Assembly (NCBI GenBank): GCA_965198825.1
Contig: CBDAQB010000001.1
Span: 1,240,001 to 1,304,000, forward strand
Direction: 5' to 3'
Length of the DNA: 64,000 bases
Source: BOG-908 sp965198825
Lineage (GTDB): Bacteria > Pseudomonadota > Alphaproteobacteria > Acetobacterales > Acetobacteraceae
Shown here piece by piece: positions 38,213 to 47,585 of the stretch (positions are counted from its first letter, which is position 1; the number at the start of each line of letters is the position of its first letter). Position numbers and translations under genes: made by a program. Under the pieces are notes generated by a model that was given only the letters and a program-made list of their open reading frames with translations, was not told the origin of the DNA and made no database searches.

Positions 38213-39427
38213 GTGGATGTCTTGGCACGGCTCTGCCAGCCGCACCTGCGTTCTGTCGCAAAACCTCTTCATGTCTGTTTTTTCAAGCCGCTGATGGTGG
38301 CTGTCTTCGCCTTGCTTCTGCTGCCGCAAGCCAGCGCCTGGGCCCACAGTGCCAGCAGCTCCTACCTTCACGTGGACGTGGAGGATCGTACTCTGACGGT
38401 GCAGTGGTCTATTGCACTTCGCGACCTCGATTATGCGATTGGCCTCGATACCGATGGTGATGGCGCCATCACGTGGGGCGAGTTGCGGCAACGCGCATCC
38501 GCGATCGATGCCTATGCCCTGTCGCGGCTGCGACTGAGCGGGGATGGCGCGCAGTGTGCCTTCGGGCCGGTGTCGCAGTTGGCCGACATGCTCAGCGATG
38601 GCGCATATGTCGTGCTGCGGTTCCGCGCGGCCTGTCCATCGGTGCCGCAGACAGTGGCCGTGCACTACAGCCTGTTTTTCGATCTGGATCCTCTGCACCG
38701 GGGGCTTTTGACCCTGACTGTGGGTGGGGTGCCGCATGCATCGGCGCTGTCGCCCACGCAGCAGGACGCCAGTTTTGACGTGACGCCAGGTTATGGCGAG
38801 ACCATACGCAGCTTTTTCGAAACCGGTGTCGATCACTTGCTCACCGGCATCGACCACATGCTTTTCGTGACCATGCTTCTCGTGCCAGCGATGTTCCGCC
38901 GCCGGCCTGACGATTTCGGGCCGAATGCGGCGTTGCAGCCGGTGACGGATTTCCGCGCCATGTTTGTCGAGACGCTGAAGGTGCTGAGCGCCTTCACGCT
39001 TGCGCATGGCACGACGCTCACCCTGTCGGTGCTGCACATCGTGTCGATCCCTGAGCGGCTGAGCGAAGCGGGCATTGCCATGACCATCCTGATCACCGCG
39101 CTAGACAATATCTTCCACTTCATTCCCGGGCGCCGCTGGCCGCTTGCATTCGCATTTGGACTGGTGCACGGGCTGGGGTTCGCGACAGCGCTTGGTCCGA
39201 TGTCGCTGCCGCCTTTGGCACTTGGCATAGCGCTGATATCGTTCAACCTTGGACTGGAGGCGGCGCAGGTGACGATTGCCTGCGTTGTCCTGCCGATTGG
39301 TTACCTGCTGCGCAACACGATCGTTTATCCGCGGCGTATCCTCCCGGGCGTTTCGGGCGCTGTCGCGGTGGTCGCATTGGCCTGGTTCACCGATCGGGCG
39401 GCTGGCCTTGGACTGATGCCGTTCTAG
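38213..39427 (+). CDS. HupE/UreJ-like membrane protein with an EF-hand-like loop
   Basis: Integral membrane protein of the HupE/UreJ superfamily, whose members are linked to nickel or other metal uptake. After a signal-like segment (VAVFALLLLPQASAWA) there is a soluble beta region containing DTDGDGAITWGEL, a calcium-binding EF-hand-like loop. The membrane half carries GVDHLLTGIDHMLFV, TLKVLSAFTLAHGTTL, and histidines in FALALVHGLGFA-type segments (here FGLVHGLGFATALG), as in the family. The start is uncertain: GTG 38213 retains basic residues for the signal peptide; ATG 38294 would begin in the hydrophobic core. It ends 20 bp from the convergent TonB receptor. Confidence 0.85.
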   Translation: MDVLARLCQPHLRSVAKPLHVCFFKPLMVAVFALLLLPQASAWAHSASSSYLHVDVEDRTLTVQWSIALRDLDYAIGLDTDGDGAITWGELRQRASAIDAYALSRLRLSGDGAQCAFGPVSQLADMLSDGAYVVLRFRAACPSVPQTVAVHYSLFFDLDPLHRGLLTLTVGGVPHASALSPTQQDASFDVTPGYGETIRSFFETGVDHLLTGIDHMLFVTMLLVPAMFRRRPDDFGPNAALQPVTDFRAMFVETLKVLSAFTLAHGTTLTLSVLHIVSIPERLSEAGIAMTILITALDNIFHFIPGRRWPLAFAFGLVHGLGFATALGPMSLPPLALGIALISFNLGLEAAQVTIACVVLPIGYLLRNTIVYPRRILPGVSGAVAVVALAWFTDRAAGLGLMPF

Positions 39428-39447
39428 CAGTCGCTACATGGGTTATT

Positions 39448-41637
39448 CTAGAAAGTCTGCGTCAGCATCAGCCGTGCTGAAAGCGGTTCCAAAGGGTGGA
39501 ACTGCAGGTCGCGCCGCTCGTCGGTGATGCCGCCGGCTGGCTCGCCTGGCAGGCGCGTCACATAATCGTAGTTGAAGGCGTCCGCCTTCTGGTCGAAGAG
39601 GTTGTAGATGCTGAGCTGCAGTTTAGTGCGCGGCGTGATTTTGTAGCCGAGGTCGATGTTGACCTCGCTGTAGCCTTGGCCGCGAACCACATTGTCCGGG
39701 TTGAGCGGATAGGCGCCGAGAATGCGAAGCTGTAGACCGCCATACCACGGACCTGCATGATCGACGATAATGCCAAACGAGCCGATAAAGTCGGGGGCAT
39801 TGGGAATGTGGCCGCCGTTCAGGCCGTAAGATGCGAGATCACCAGTCGCGAAGCGGGCTTTGGTCGCGGCAAGATCCGTGTTCAGCTCGATCCATGGATA
39901 AGGATGATATTGCGCGGACACTTCGACGCCGCGCCTCTTGCTCGGTGCCTCCGCTTCGTCCATCCCCATGTCCTGATCGTAGATCAGTTCTGATGCGAAC
40001 TCGATTTGGAACACCGACGCCTGGATGTTGAGGTTTGGCAAAGGCGTCGTCCGGACACCGATTTCCTCGCCGTCGGCCTTGGCCAGGAAAGGCGTGTGGT
40101 GGCCGAAGCCGGGAATGCCTTCGAGCGGCAGGGTCTGGAACACGCCGCGCACGTCATCGGAATGGAAGCCGCGTCCGGCGCTCAGGTAGATTTCTGTGTT
40201 GTGCCAGGGTCCAAGGACAAGGCTGCCTTTTGGTTGGAACAGCGCCTGCGAGCCCACCCCCTTGAAGCCGGTGATGAGGCTTCGGTCGGTGCCATTGTAG
40301 AACTCCTGGCGCACTCCGACCAACGTGCGTAGCCACCGCAGCCAATGTGTAGTCGTCTCGGCGAACAAACCCGTGTCGCCAAGCTGAACGGAGTCTGCGT
40401 TGCAGGCGCCCCTGCCGACCGAGTAGAGGCCGCTGGCGTTCTCACAATAGTCCAGCACCTGGCGGTCTTTGGTGTGGCGTTTGTCCGTGTAAACGTCGTC
40501 GTGCCGCCCCTGCACGCCCACCTCGATATCATGAGCGATGCCAAAGGTCTCGGCGTGGTAGGCGAAAGTGGCGGCCCCACCGAAAACCGTGCGGTCCTCC
40601 GCCTGCTCCTCTTGGTCGCCGTTGATGGGATCGAAAAGGAAGTGGGTAAAATCGTTCCAGAGCGTTTGCAGGCTATGAATGCCGTAGGCGCTCACGTTCA
40701 GCTGCCAGCCGTCGCCTGAGTTAGCGTAATGACCGGAGACGCTTTCCCGCTCGGAGAATTGTCCGTCGGTCGGGTCAAGCGTTCCGAAGCGCCCAATCAA
40801 ACCCTCGTCGACTGCTCGCTCCGGTTGGTCGGTGGTAAAGCGGCCCTGACCCTTGTAGTACATGCCGGTAAGGGAAAACCCGTCTTTCGCTGTGCCGCTT
40901 GCGTAGCGTATCTCGCCTGCGATTTTGCGAAAATTATTGGGCGGATCGAACGGTCCGTCGAGGTGGCTGATCTCCGCGGCGGCTGACAGGCGGTCACCGT
41001 CGACGAAATGCAGAGTTCCTGTGCCGGCGATACGTTCGTCGCCCACTGTCCCCGCGCTGGCGATGAGCTGGTTCGGGAGATCGTCGGCTAAGCGCAGGTG
41101 CACGGAAGCCACGGCCCCGAAATCACCAACAGACGGATAATAGGTCCCCTTGGTGTAATCGAGACCTTCGAAAATCTCGGGGATGAGGAAGTTGAGGTCG
41201 CTGTATCCCTGTCCGTGCGTGTTCGTAGGACGATTGACCGGCATGTCGTCCACAAAGTCTGCGAGATCGGTGCCGTGGTCGAGGTTGAAACCGCGGGCAA
41301 GATACTGCGGCGCCTTTCCTTCCCCGGAGTGGATGGAGACCACCAGCCCAGGCACCGTTTCCAGAAGCTGACCTACTCGGTAGACCGGCCGGAGTTGAAG
41401 CTCCTTTTTGGTGATCGAGCCCTGGCTGGCGGTCGAGGCGCGACCCAGCAGGTTCAGATGCGATGCGATCACCACAATCGTCTCAATGGCGGCCTTGGAA
41501 GGAGATGAGGGCGTGGTTTGAGGGGCGGCGGTTTTGGTCGGTGCAGGGACAGCGGCTGAGCGTGCCGCCGGAGTAAGCATTGCCGCAGAGAAGATGAGCA
41601 TTGCGACGCGTGAGCTATTTCCCCTCTCAGGCGGCAC
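39448..41637 (-). CDS. TonB-dependent outer-membrane receptor
   Basis: Outer-membrane active transporter, 729 residues, powered by TonB. After a signal peptide the plug domain is visible (VGQLLETVPGLVVSIHSGEGKAPQYLARGFNLDHGTDLADFVDDMPVN is its continuous core, residues about 87-134). The barrel follows and ends with the expected aromatic residue (MLTQTF). The C-terminal barrel blocks include GRGFHSDDVRG and NLFDQKADAFNYDY. The start is GTG at 41637 with GAGG five bases upstream. Its ligand is unknown; neighbours hint at a metal chelate. No B12 or other riboswitch was recognised upstream. Confidence 0.93.
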   Translation of the reverse strand: MPPERGNSSRVAMLIFSAAMLTPAARSAAVPAPTKTAAPQTTPSSPSKAAIETIVVIASHLNLLGRASTASQGSITKKELQLRPVYRVGQLLETVPGLVVSIHSGEGKAPQYLARGFNLDHGTDLADFVDDMPVNRPTNTHGQGYSDLNFLIPEIFEGLDYTKGTYYPSVGDFGAVASVHLRLADDLPNQLIASAGTVGDERIAGTGTLHFVDGDRLSAAAEISHLDGPFDPPNNFRKIAGEIRYASGTAKDGFSLTGMYYKGQGRFTTDQPERAVDEGLIGRFGTLDPTDGQFSERESVSGHYANSGDGWQLNVSAYGIHSLQTLWNDFTHFLFDPINGDQEEQAEDRTVFGGAATFAYHAETFGIAHDIEVGVQGRHDDVYTDKRHTKDRQVLDYCENASGLYSVGRGACNADSVQLGDTGLFAETTTHWLRWLRTLVGVRQEFYNGTDRSLITGFKGVGSQALFQPKGSLVLGPWHNTEIYLSAGRGFHSDDVRGVFQTLPLEGIPGFGHHTPFLAKADGEEIGVRTTPLPNLNIQASVFQIEFASELIYDQDMGMDEAEAPSKRRGVEVSAQYHPYPWIELNTDLAATKARFATGDLASYGLNGGHIPNAPDFIGSFGIIVDHAGPWYGGLQLRILGAYPLNPDNVVRGQGYSEVNIDLGYKITPRTKLQLSIYNLFDQKADAFNYDYVTRLPGEPAGGITDERRDLQFHPLEPLSARLMLTQTF

Positions 41638-41754
41638 GAAGACCTCATCATGGCAATTACTGAGCTGCTCGGCGCTGCTGCAGGCGTTACGGTAGGGTTC
41701 GCGAGCGTAGCCGATACAACACCTGCTACCGTCGCCGCGCGATTATGGATGCGG

Positions 41755-41985
41755 CGTCACCGATTGCTTCCCTTTTCGGGTGCTCCCACAGCGCGCGAGA
41801 CTCGGACACCTGAGCTGGTTCAGCTTGAGTCCGCCATGCCCGGCACGCCTGGGATATTAGGTCGCCTCCGTCACACCGATCGTGCGGACCGCATCGACAA
41901 TCGGCTTGCCTTGGCAGGATAGAACCTCGACCTGTCGCGACGTCGAAGCAATCTCTTCGGGCTTTTGGTGCGCTCGAGACCTGAT
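41755..41985 (-). pseudogene. Remnant of an IS3-family transposase OrfA
   Basis: The minus strand reads HQKPEEIAS...RQVEVLSCQGKPIVDAVR, then TIGVTEAT, which matches the N-terminal helix-turn-helix of IS3-group OrfA proteins. A stop codon replaces the expected Tyr right after VTEAT. The reading then resumes as GHGGLKLNQLR, the next conserved OrfA block, and decays. There is no start codon, OrfB or terminal repeat in view, so it is a dead fragment beside tRNA-Ser. Confidence 0.75.
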
Positions 41986-42008
41986 ACGGGTGCTGGCGAA
42001 TGATGGGT

Positions 42009-42098
<90 letters not shown>

Positions 42099-42175
42099 GG
42101 CGTGGCCCGGCCTTATACGTTTGACGCGGCGGGGGGCGCAACACCCTGGTGTGGGTGGCGCGAAAAGGCTCCGCT

Positions 42176-42832
42176 TCAGGCGGCTGCGCGGGCCGCGGCG
42201 TCGGGGTGAACGGTGAAGGCGGCCGTCGTCTTGGCGCGGATCTCCTCGACCGTCACACCGGGAGCGATGTCCACCAGGGTGAGGCCGGGCCGAGCGACAT
42301 CGAACACGCAGAGGTCGGTGACGATCAGGTCCACGACGCCGGCGCCGGTGAGTGGGAGGGTGCACTTCGGCAGGATTTTGGGCTCGCCCTTGGCGGTGTG
42401 TTCCATCAGGACGACGACCCGCTTCACGCCGGCGACGAGATCCATGGCGCCGCCCATGCCTTTCACCATCTTGCCGGGCACCATCCAGTTGGCCAGGTCG
42501 CCGTTCTCCGCCACCTGCAAGGCGCCCAGCACGGAAAGCTGGATATGCCCGCCACGGATCATGCCGAAGCTTTGGGCACTGTCGAAGAAGCTGCTGGTCG
42601 GCAGGGTGCTGACCGTCTGCTTGCCGGCGTTGACCAGGTCGGCGTCCTCCTCGCCTTCGTAGGGGAACGGGCCGATGCCAAGCATGCCATTCTCGCTCTG
42701 CAGGACGATGCGCATGCCGGCGGGAATGTGGTTCGCGACCAAGGTTGGGATGCCTATGCCGAGGTTGACGTAAAAGCCGTCCTGCAGCTCGGCGGCGGCG
42801 CGTGCGGCCATTTCGTCGCGGGTCCAGGGCAT
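42176..42832 (-). CDS. CoA-transferase subunit B (3-oxoacid CoA-transferase type)
   Basis: Beta subunit of a class I CoA-transferase, which moves CoA between acids such as succinate and acetoacetate. The start at ATG 42832 gives the family opening MPWTRDEMAARAAAELQDGFYVNLGIG. The active-site glutamate lies in LQSENGMLGIGPFP, followed by FFDSAQSFGMIRGGHIQLSVLGALQV and the GKMVKGMGGAMDLVAG block. At 218 residues it is full length. The matching alpha subunit, normally directly upstream, is absent: the upstream gene is a GNAT. A half repeat element lies in the gap. Confidence 0.93.
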   Translation of the reverse strand: MPWTRDEMAARAAAELQDGFYVNLGIGIPTLVANHIPAGMRIVLQSENGMLGIGPFPYEGEEDADLVNAGKQTVSTLPTSSFFDSAQSFGMIRGGHIQLSVLGALQVAENGDLANWMVPGKMVKGMGGAMDLVAGVKRVVVLMEHTAKGEPKILPKCTLPLTGAGVVDLIVTDLCVFDVARPGLTLVDIAPGVTVEEIRAKTTAAFTVHPDAAARAAA

Positions 42833-42875
42833 TGGGTTTTCTCCATGGTTGCCGCCTTGCGGTTCGGCGGGCGGT

Positions 42876-42932
42876 AGAAGGCCTTCTTTTTTGAAAAAAA
42901 GAAGCAAAAAACTTCTGTTGCTTGCGGCCGGG
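42876..42932. repeat. Half repeat element, left arm only (copy 6)
   Basis: AGAAGGCCTTC, then TTTTTTGAAAAAAAGAAGC and CAAAAAACTT, the same left arm as in full copies. The matching right arm is not found next to it; sequence changes to GTTGCTTGCGGCCGGG and then the GNAT gene end. Confidence 0.85.
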
Positions 42933-42947
42933 ATCTTGGTGGAGGGG

Positions 42948-43565
42948 TCAGCTTGTTTGCTGGAGGCTGGCTGGCACGTCGGTGTCGCCTTTGCCCAGGG
43001 TGCGCTGCATGATGACGACATCTAGCCAGCGGCCGAACTTCACGCCCGTCGCGCGTAGGATGCCGGCCCTCGTAAACCCTAGGCTGGCGTGCATGCCTAT
43101 AGAGCCGATGTTTTCGGAATCGCCTATCAGGGCAAGCATCTGACGGAAGCCGCTCGCTTCGGCCCGGTGCAGCAGGTCGGCAACCAGGCCCTTGCCCACG
43201 CCTTGGCCGCGCACGTCGTCGCGGACATAGACGCTGTCCTCGACTGTCCAATCATAGGCGCTGCGTGCGCGGAAGCGGCCGTAATAGCCGAAGCCCAGGA
43301 CGCCGGTCGCATCGGTGGCGACGAGCCAGGCGAAGCTCTGGGCACGGCCGGCTTCGAAACGGGCATGCATCTCTTCGACGCTGGGCGGCACTTCCTCGAA
43401 CGTGCCTGTACCGTGCAGGACATGGTGGGCGTAGATCGCCTGGATCTCCGGCAGGTCGGCAGCGCTCGCCTCGACGATGCGGAAGCCTTCGCCCCGGATC
43501 GCTTCGCCCCGGCTTGGCTGGCCCTGGGTTGGTACGGCGGAGGATGAAATGTCGGTGCTCTGCAT
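42948..43565 (-). CDS. GNAT acetyltransferase, phosphinothricin-acetyltransferase-like
   Basis: GCN5-family N-acetyltransferase of about 205 residues. The start is ATG 43565 with GGAG eight bases upstream; longer in-frame extensions look non-coding. The core matches the phosphinothricin/methionine-sulfone acetyltransferase group: IQAIYAHHVLHGTGTFEEVPPS, LGFGYYGRFRARSAYDWTVEDSVYV, then the acetyl-CoA loop RGQGVGKGL and LGFTRAGILRATGVKFGRWLDVV. Such enzymes acetylate amino groups of small toxic analogues. Transcribed toward the CoA-transferase gene. Confidence 0.9.
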   Translation of the reverse strand: MQSTDISSSAVPTQGQPSRGEAIRGEGFRIVEASAADLPEIQAIYAHHVLHGTGTFEEVPPSVEEMHARFEAGRAQSFAWLVATDATGVLGFGYYGRFRARSAYDWTVEDSVYVRDDVRGQGVGKGLVADLLHRAEASGFRQMLALIGDSENIGSIGMHASLGFTRAGILRATGVKFGRWLDVVIMQRTLGKGDTDVPASLQQTS

Positions 43566-43786
43566 GGCCTGATCTCCGTACGCCTGGATACCCCGCACGG
43601 GCGCGAACGCTGCAAGCGTGGCGGATTTGCCGAGTCGGACTGGGAACGGCATAGCATCTGTGGCGAAAATTATCCCGATCTTACAGAATACCTGATAAAG
43701 GGGCGGAATGCCTGGGCAAACGCCCGGAGGAGGCCCGGCCAGACCCGGACTGGATCGCCGGTTTTTAGACCTTGAGGGATCAGACA

Positions 43787-46045
43787 TTGGATCACCAGAC
43801 TGCCGGCGACAACGCCCCCGAGGATGACCGCGAGCCGCTGCGGATTGGGGATGAGTCCGCTGAACAGGAACTGACCCCAACCGAACTCCGGCTGCGCGCC
43901 GTCGTCGTCGCCTCGCGCTTCTATGGCGTCGAGCTGGACATGAACGATTACCGGCCGAACGTGAAGGAGGCCTACCCTTCGCCGGCTTCGCTGGTGAACT
44001 GGCTTCGCGAGCAGGGCATGACGGCCAAGGCGATGCGGCTGAAATGGAAAAATCTGTTCCGGTTCCGCGAGTCGGCGCCCGTCGTTCTTCTCCTCAAGGA
44101 TGGCACCGCTGGGTTGGTGGTCGGTGCCGATCCGGCACGCGACGTGGTGTGGCTCAAGAGCCCGGCCGCACGGGATGCGGAAATGCCGGTCGCGGTCGAC
44201 CGTCTGCGTATGGAAGCGGCCTGGGCAGGCGACGTGATCCTGCTTCGCAGGCCGGTGGGGCAGGCGGAGGGCGAAGCGCCGTTCACGCTCGGCTGGGTTG
44301 CCAGGCAGGTGCTGACGCAGAAGCAGATCCTGGCGCAGATCAGCTTTGCCTCGGTCATCCTCTCGGTGCTGACCGTCATTCCCGCTCTGATCATCATGTC
44401 AACGATTGATCGGGTTCTCGAGTATAACAGCCTTTCGACCTTCTACTTGCTGAGCACCATCCTGGCCGCGCTGATGTTCTATGAAATGACGCTCGGCTGG
44501 GCGCGTCGCGAGTTGATCCTGGTTTTGTCGACGCGGCTGGACTCCAAGCTGAACCTGCATGTGTTCGGCCGGCTGCTTGCGCTGCCGCTGGATTTCTTTG
44601 AGCGCAGTCAGGCTGGTGAAACGATCAGCCGGGTGCGGGAGATCTACAAGGTACGCGAGTTCCTGACTGGAAAGCTGCTGGGCACGCTTCTGGACGGGGT
44701 AACGCTGATCATTTTGATCCCGTTCCTGTTCTACATGGAGGCGACGCTCGCCACCGTGTCGATCGCCATCGCTGGCCTGATCGCCCTGATCATCATCGCC
44801 TTCTTGCGGCCTGTCGGCCGGCTTATCGCCATGACCATCCAGGCGGAGCACAAGAAGGGCGCGATCATGAGCGAGACCGTCTACGGCATTCGCACCGTGA
44901 AATCCCTCGCTCTCGAGCCGCAGCAGAAGGCGATCTGGGACGAGCGGGTTGCCGAAGCAGGTCGCTGGCGACTGGCCGCCGGCCGTCTGGCGAATTGGCC
45001 AGCGACACTAACCGATCCGCTGCAGCTGTTCATGTCACGCGGCGTGGTGCTGTTCGGCGCCTATCTCGCGCTTAACAACGATAGCGCTGTGGACCGCGGT
45101 GGCCTGATTGCCTTCATGATCCTGAGTTCGCGCGTGGCTCAGCCGCTGGTGGGCTTTGCGCGTCTGATGGAGGATTACCACGAGACGCGCACCTCGATCG
45201 GGCAGATCGCCAAGGTGCTCAACAATCCGACCGAAACACGCGCGCAGACGGACGGGATGCGGCCGAAGTTCGAGGGCCAGGTAAGCTTCGAGGACGTGAC
45301 GTTCACCTATCCGCTGGGTCAGCGGCCTGCGCTGAACAAGGTCGCGTTCTCCATCCCCCCTGGCACGATGCTGGGCCTCGTCGGCCGAAGCGGCTCGGGC
45401 AAGTCCACGATCACGCGCCTGCTGCAGGGTATCAACCGCGAGTATAGTGGTGCGGTTCGCATCGACGGCACGGAATTGCGCGAGATCAACCTCTCGCATT
45501 TGCGCCGCAGCTTTGGCGTGGTGCTGCAGGACAATTTCCTTTTCCGCGGCACGGTGCGCGACAACATTACGGCTGGCCGGCCTGGTCTTACCCTGGAGGA
45601 TGCGGTGCGTGCCGCCCGGCTCGCAGGGGCGGAAGAGTTCATCGAACGCATGCCGCAAGGCTATGACACCTGGATCGAGGAAGGCTCTGCCAACATTTCC
45701 GGCGGCCAGCGTCAGCGCCTGGCGATTGCCCGCGCACTGATTACCAATCCGCGCATCATGATCCTTGACGAGGCGACGAGCGCCCTGGATCCCGAGAGCG
45801 AGGCGCTGGTGAACGCCAACCTGACCAGGATCGGCAAGGGACGCACCATGGTGATCGTCTCGCACCGTCTCTCCAGCCTGGTGAATTGCGATTTGATCAT
45901 GGTCATGGACCAGGGCACCGTCATCGACGTGGCGCCTCATAGTGTTTTGCTGGACCGTTGCTCGATTTACCGGACGCTCTGGAACCAGCAGAACCGCCAT
46001 ATCGATCCGGTGCGCGCGGCCGCGGCCCTGGCGCAGGGGGAGTAG
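43787..46045 (+). CDS. Type I secretion ABC transporter with C39-like domain
   Basis: Inner-membrane exporter ATPase of HlyB type, about 752 residues. The N-terminal ~130 residues resemble a C39 peptidase fold, but where the catalytic Cys should be the sequence reads LRAVVVASRFYGV, so it is a non-cleaving C39-like domain. Six membrane segments follow. The ATPase has Walker A GRSGSGKST at residue 533, NISGGQRQRLAIARAL and ILDEATSALD. The start chosen is TTG 43787, with GAGGG eight bases before; a TTG at 43772 has none. HlyD follows after 3 bp. The outer-membrane TolC partner is not in this window. Confidence 0.92.
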   Translation: MDHQTAGDNAPEDDREPLRIGDESAEQELTPTELRLRAVVVASRFYGVELDMNDYRPNVKEAYPSPASLVNWLREQGMTAKAMRLKWKNLFRFRESAPVVLLLKDGTAGLVVGADPARDVVWLKSPAARDAEMPVAVDRLRMEAAWAGDVILLRRPVGQAEGEAPFTLGWVARQVLTQKQILAQISFASVILSVLTVIPALIIMSTIDRVLEYNSLSTFYLLSTILAALMFYEMTLGWARRELILVLSTRLDSKLNLHVFGRLLALPLDFFERSQAGETISRVREIYKVREFLTGKLLGTLLDGVTLIILIPFLFYMEATLATVSIAIAGLIALIIIAFLRPVGRLIAMTIQAEHKKGAIMSETVYGIRTVKSLALEPQQKAIWDERVAEAGRWRLAAGRLANWPATLTDPLQLFMSRGVVLFGAYLALNNDSAVDRGGLIAFMILSSRVAQPLVGFARLMEDYHETRTSIGQIAKVLNNPTETRAQTDGMRPKFEGQVSFEDVTFTYPLGQRPALNKVAFSIPPGTMLGLVGRSGSGKSTITRLLQGINREYSGAVRIDGTELREINLSHLRRSFGVVLQDNFLFRGTVRDNITAGRPGLTLEDAVRAARLAGAEEFIERMPQGYDTWIEEGSANISGGQRQRLAIARALITNPRIMILDEATSALDPESEALVNANLTRIGKGRTMVIVSHRLSSLVNCDLIMVMDQGTVIDVAPHSVLLDRCSIYRTLWNQQNRHIDPVRAAAALAQGE

Positions 46046-46048
46046 AGC

Positions 46049-47509
46049 ATGTCGATCACGACGAATCCGCCACCTCCTCCGGCGAAACCGCCCGTTCGCA
46101 AGAGTGCGTTGCCGCTGGTGCGCCGCGAACGCGACGATACGCCTTCAGAACTGATCGAGTTCTTCTCGCCTTCGACGGCGCTGCTGAACGCGCCGGTGAA
46201 GCGTCTCGCCAACCACACGATCATTGTCATCGGCTCGATGGTGGCCATCATTGGTGTGCTGTTTTACGCCATGAGCATGGACCGGGTGGTCTCGGCCTCC
46301 GGCAAGGTCATGTCGCTCACCAACGAGGTCGTGGTTCAGCCGTTGAACACCGCGATCGTCAAGACAATCGCCGTTTCGGTCGGCGACGTGGTACGCAAGG
46401 GGCAACTCCTCGCCCAACTGGATCCGACCTTCGGCGCCGCGGATAACAACGCAGCGCAGGATCAGACAGACCGCTACGTAACGGAAATCGAGCGGCTGAG
46501 CGCAGAACTGAAGCAGGTTCCCTACAAGCCTCGCCGCCTGACGCCGGGAGCGTTGGTGCAGGAAGGGATTTTCGCTCAGCGCGCCTCGGCGCGGGAGGCG
46601 GAGCTGCGCTATTACAAGGGCCAGGTGGATGCGCAGCGCGCCTTGCTGGCGCAGTCTGATGCCAATGTCCGCCAGTATGCCAAGGAGACTGGCCTGGCCG
46701 GTGATACCGAGCGCATGCGGCAGACCCTGGTCAAGCAGGGCCTCGGCAGCCAGCTGGACATGAACGCGGCAGCGACCGCGCGCATCGAAGCCGAGCGCCA
46801 GGTCCTGAGCAGTGTCCAGCAGTCCGAGAGTGCGCGGCAGACTATAGCGGCGCTGCAGGGGCAGCTCGATAACTACAATCAGCAATGGTTCGCCGATGTG
46901 TCGCAGACGCTGACGAGCGACAATGTCCAGCTGGCGACTTACCGCGACCAGCTCGAGCATGCGGCGCTGAACTACAAGCTCGTCGATCTTCGTGCCGAGC
47001 AGGATTCGATCGTGCTTTCAGTCGCCGGGGTGTCCGTTGGGTCGGTTCTCCAGTCAGGACAGACGTTCTTTACCTTGGTGCCAGTGAACGCGCCGCTCGA
47101 AATCGACGCGCAGATGACTGGCGATCAGGCTGGGTTCGTCTTCACCGGGCAGCCGGTGGACATCAAGTTTCAGAGCTTTCCCTATTATGAGTTCGGTATG
47201 GGCCACGGCACCGTTCGGCTGGTGAGTCCTGACAGCTTCGCCACTGGCGGCAGCAGCGGCAGCCAATCTGGCGCATCGGGCACAATGGCCGACTCAGTGT
47301 ATACTGGTGCCAGTGCTACAAGCGCTTACTTTTATGATGTGCGCATTACGCTCGATAGGCTGGACATGAAGCATGTCCCGAAGGATACGCATATCGTCCC
47401 GGGAATGCCGGTTACCGCCGATATCAAGGTAGGTCAGAGGACGATTTGGGAATATCTCATGGAGAAACTGGTTCCGGTCGTCAACGAAGGCATGCGCGAG
47501 CCGTCCTGA
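46049..47509 (+). CDS. HlyD-family periplasmic adaptor
   Basis: Membrane-fusion protein for type I secretion, 486 residues. A short cytoplasmic N-terminus (proline rich) precedes one membrane segment near residues 56-76. A biotinyl-lipoyl-like region follows (VVQPLNTAIVKTIAVSVGDVVRKGQLLAQLDPTF), then a long coiled coil (about 130-300) and a beta-barrel ending with GMPVTADIKVGQRTIWEYL. It starts 3 bp after the ABC gene, so both should be co-translated. A Ser/Gly-rich insert (SGGSSGSQSGASG-type, near residue 400) is unusual for the family. Confidence 0.92.
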   Translation: MSITTNPPPPPAKPPVRKSALPLVRRERDDTPSELIEFFSPSTALLNAPVKRLANHTIIVIGSMVAIIGVLFYAMSMDRVVSASGKVMSLTNEVVVQPLNTAIVKTIAVSVGDVVRKGQLLAQLDPTFGAADNNAAQDQTDRYVTEIERLSAELKQVPYKPRRLTPGALVQEGIFAQRASAREAELRYYKGQVDAQRALLAQSDANVRQYAKETGLAGDTERMRQTLVKQGLGSQLDMNAAATARIEAERQVLSSVQQSESARQTIAALQGQLDNYNQQWFADVSQTLTSDNVQLATYRDQLEHAALNYKLVDLRAEQDSIVLSVAGVSVGSVLQSGQTFFTLVPVNAPLEIDAQMTGDQAGFVFTGQPVDIKFQSFPYYEFGMGHGTVRLVSPDSFATGGSSGSQSGASGTMADSVYTGASATSAYFYDVRITLDRLDMKHVPKDTHIVPGMPVTADIKVGQRTIWEYLMEKLVPVVNEGMREPS

Positions 47510-47585
47510 TGGGCGACCGCATGCCGCTTTGGCGGCGCCAGGGATAAGTGATGGCAGTGTATTTTCGTTCGATTTGGTCGCCTGA

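Noticed and set aside
41637..41750. Cobalamin-type riboswitch ahead of the TonB receptor
   Set aside because: No conserved B12-box or folding pattern could be seen in the short leader.
41650..41922. 90-residue plus-strand frame near the IS3 remnant
   Set aside because: Overlaps the transposase remnant and has no family motif.
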